DNA from: Smittium culicis
Lineage: Eukaryota; Kickxellomycota; Harpellomycetes; Harpellales; Legeriomycetaceae
DNA length: 22,139 nt
NCBI GenBank assembly: GCA_001970855.1
Contig: LSSN01005798.1
Span: 1-22,139 of the forward strand
Direction: 5' to 3'
In this document: piece by piece, positions 19,843 to 22,139 of the stretch
Layout of the letters: each line of letters begins with the position of its first letter
How positions within the stretch are numbered: position 1 is the stretch's first letter
The notes under the pieces: generated by a model
Databases searched by the model: none
Told to the model about the DNA's origin: nothing
What the model saw: only the letters and a program-made list of their open reading frames with translations
Made by a program: the position numbers and the translations under genes

Positions 19843-21623
19843 GTTTCTCTCAATTTTATTGTTCAAAAAAACTTCATATCTTTTAAAGCTTGGAAAAAGG
19901 AACCCTTTTTATAGCTAAAAAATTACTAGAAAACTTGGTGTTTTACTAATTTTTTTATATAATGTATATAAATATGAAAAAATAATATAAGGCAATGATA
20001 ATACTATAGCTAAAAACAAAGAGAAACTCTAACATAAAAAATTCGACAAAGAAGTAAATCCTCTTTATAAAAAACTATCAGGATGTTCATATGCGAAAAA
20101 ATTTTAAAGACTAATTGTTTTTTTTGTAGGATTATTCCTATTTTATTTTTACAGGATCGAACTATTTTTAGTTGTATTTATCTACTAAAAATATATTTTA
20201 ATTAGTATTTTAACACCTATTTATAAATAAATAAGTATAAATTTGAGGGGAAATTCAAAAGATAACTAAATTTCCTTCGTTGTTAAATTATATTAGGCTT
20301 AATGAAAATTTAGATAGTTCATTTTTTTAAAAAATAATATTGGATAATCATCTGATTTTGAATTTTATTATGGATCGTGTTTTCTTTTTAGATAATTGTC
20401 ATTATTTAAGGATTATTTATGATTTAAAGCATAGGTCGGATTATATGTTAGATAATTTATTTTTTATTCATTCATTCATTCATTATATAGGTTATAATTA
20501 TCAATATATTTTTTTTTTTTTTTTCAATGAAAAATTATAATTAGAAACTAAAATTTATTTTCCTATAATTTTAATTATACTCCACTTTAGAAAAAAAATT
20601 CTGTTATTAATAACTCAAAAATAGACTTATTTTGATTAGATATTTACGATGAAAAAAGATATGCTATTTATGTTTAAAAATTTAAATTTTATATATAATT
20701 TGAAAAACTTATTTAACTTTATTAATGTTATAGGATATATCTAATATTAAAATTCTAATTATTTTTAAACCTTTTTAACTAACGAAATTTGGCTATAAAT
20801 GAATAAATTAAAAGAATAACTATTAATGATTAATTATTTTAATCTCGAGACAAATAATTTAGAGAATACTTTTAATATATAATTTAGGATTAAAAAAAAA
20901 TTAACGAGATAATTTTTTATTTAAATGTTTTTTAATATCAGTTTTATATAATTTAATAGTATATCAAGATTTATACAAAAAAAATTTTGGTGTGTGAAAT
21001 ATTTAACGAACTGGATAAATTTAATACACATAAATTCAGTTTAATAAAAAATTCCGCTCAATTAAATACCAAACTTGTATCTAGATTATTCAAGAAATAA
21101 TTTTGAAAATGAATAAAAATAAAAATATAATAATATTATAAATTAATATATAGTCTAAGAAAGTATTTTAAAATCTACAAAAAGGTATACAGCTACGGTC
21201 TGGCAATTTAAAAATTTGTTTTTCTGAATAGATTTCTCAATTTGAGGTATTAAGCTGTTGTGTTATAGATAATTTTACAGCACGAGTTTATTATGAGCTC
21301 ATACTATATTAAATACTAAATACACTAAATTAAAATTAAATTTTTATAATAAGATACAAAATTGTTTCATGTGTGTAAAAAATTTGGCTCAGGTTATATG
21401 TTCCAATATTTTTTTTCATGATTTTATGATTCATATGTTTATATATATCCTCATCAGGCATTATAACGTATTATAACATTCCTACTTTGAAAATTAGCAT
21501 AATGTCACAATTTGGTGTATTAAAAATAGTATTTAAATTATAAAATTTTTAGAACCATTATTAAACAAAAAAAACCAATAAAAAATATATAAAAAGTTAA
21601 AAAAATATTAAAAAAATAATTTT
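19843..21623. other. AT-rich desert, no gene seen
   Basis: Background of about 18-20% GC. The 66-codon open frame near 20340-20540 is Phe, Ile and His rich and ends in a T run; it looks like chance. The right edge is a sharp compositional boundary with the retrotransposon fragment. No poly(A) tail or target duplication for that element is obvious here. Confidence 0.5.
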
Positions 21624-22139
21624 TCAACCGACCCCCCTCCGCTGCTCTAGCAGTTCCATACCCACTGGGCATTGGTTCAAGGGGGCTGGTGAATCACTTA
21701 TACTTTGCAGTATAAGTGTTCTGGGCACGCGGATGCCGTTCAAAAATTTGGCTGTTTCCAGCACAAAATTTTGATCGGCTGTGCCAGCTCGAAGCTGGCT
21801 CAAAGATTGTTTAGACTCCCCCCCAAAGAGTTTGCCAACTAGCCCCAACCGGGCTTCGTTGAAATTCGAAAGTAAAATTTTTTCGTCAGAGCGGATCGGC
21901 ATCGGTATGAACCGGCCGATCGTCGTTGTTCGGTGATTTCGCCACCGGCTGCAGCTCAGAAGTATGTGGTCGACCGTCTCAGGCACACACAAGTTGCAGC
22001 AGGGGCAAAAATTTTTGAATTTTTGGTCGACGATTTTCATGTTCGACAGGCGCTGGGCGGTCCGGAATGTGCCCATACGCATTTTTCCAATGTCCTGAAG
22101 GCCCAGCTTCAGGTCCGGATACATTGCTTGAAGGTCAAC
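21624..22139 (-). CDS. Non-LTR retrotransposon ORF, C-terminal part (partial)
   Basis: The frame is open from the window edge for 171 codons to TGA at 21624-21626; the true start lies outside the window. Residues FCPCCNLCVPETVDHILLSC match the Cys/His cluster (C-x2-C ... ETVDH-x4-C) at the C-terminal end of reverse transcriptases of non-LTR elements (zf-RVT type), preceded by the usual TFRTAQRL-like basic helix and followed by RW-x-HR. The reverse transcriptase core itself is off the window. The fragment is about 50% GC, with an abrupt drop to background right at the stop codon, which implies a recent insertion or a GC-rich donor. The 3' UTR seems extremely short and no poly(A) is visible. 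The frame is intact, so the element could be active or recently so. Internal ATGs (for example at 22124) are not the start. Confidence 0.85.
   Translation of the reverse strand, partial: VDLQAMYPDLKLGLQDIGKMRMGTFRTAQRLSNMKIVDQKFKNFCPCCNLCVPETVDHILLSCSRWRNHRTTTIGRFIPMPIRSDEKILLSNFNEARLGLVGKLFGGESKQSLSQLRAGTADQNFVLETAKFLNGIRVPRTLILQSISDSPAPLNQCPVGMELLEQRRGVG

Noticed and set aside
20340..20540. 66-codon open frame on +
   Set aside because: Low-complexity residues ending in a T run; no domain or neighbour supports it.
21440..21465. CCTGATGAGG on the minus strand, like the CUGAUGAG core of a hammerhead ribozyme
   Set aside because: The required GAAA after stem II is absent (AAAC only) and no matching stem I/III partner was found nearby.

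Overview
This is a eukaryotic nuclear window, very AT-rich (roughly 20% GC by eye outside genes). It holds three protein genes interrupted by short GT-AG introns, one tRNA gene, and a large amount of intergenic sequence carrying eroded mobile elements. Introns of about 70-150 nt, branch-site-like TCTAAY motifs, an SR splicing factor and the mix of copia-like, non-LTR and piggyBac-like remnants fit an AT-rich fungus or another unicellular eukaryote. I cannot place it more precisely, and nothing in it is bacterial.

Layout. Positions 1-8456 are an AT desert with no convincing gene. It contains short inverted repeats, a decayed Ty1/copia RNase H fragment (4319-4492), a possible mariner-type foldback element (5964-6082) and a (TAAAAA)n hexanucleotide array of about 25 copies (7222-7371). 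The gene cluster follows. A seven-exon SR-family splicing factor with two RRMs and an RS domain lies on + (8457-10418). A two-exon gene resembling Faf1/C1orf131 (DUF4602), a small-subunit ribosome assembly factor, lies on + (10996-11830). A SANT/Myb-domain gene lies convergently on - (13077-13928), and its reading frame appears to depend on a 10-nt micro-exon. Past it are piggyBac-like termini at TTAA sites, including a 189-bp non-autonomous element (14711-14899), and a tRNA-Thr(CGT) on - (15677-15748). Next come an unexplained island of about 45% GC with internal repeats (16870-17335), another AT desert with a degraded copia-like fragment and a ~100-bp tandem duplication, and finally the GC-rich (~50%) 3' end of a non-LTR retrotransposon ORF on -, cut by the window edge (21624-22139).

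How it fits together. The three genes look like housekeeping functions (splicing, ribosome assembly, a probable nuclear DNA- or chromatin-associated protein) and are not an operon or a cluster with an obvious shared role. The surrounding DNA reads as transposon sequence at different stages of AT-ward decay: the non-LTR element looks recent, the 16.9-17.3 kb island intermediate, and the copia fragments old. No new defence or mobile system is demonstrated. The most unusual items are the inferred micro-exon, the GC island and the piggyBac-type miniature element.
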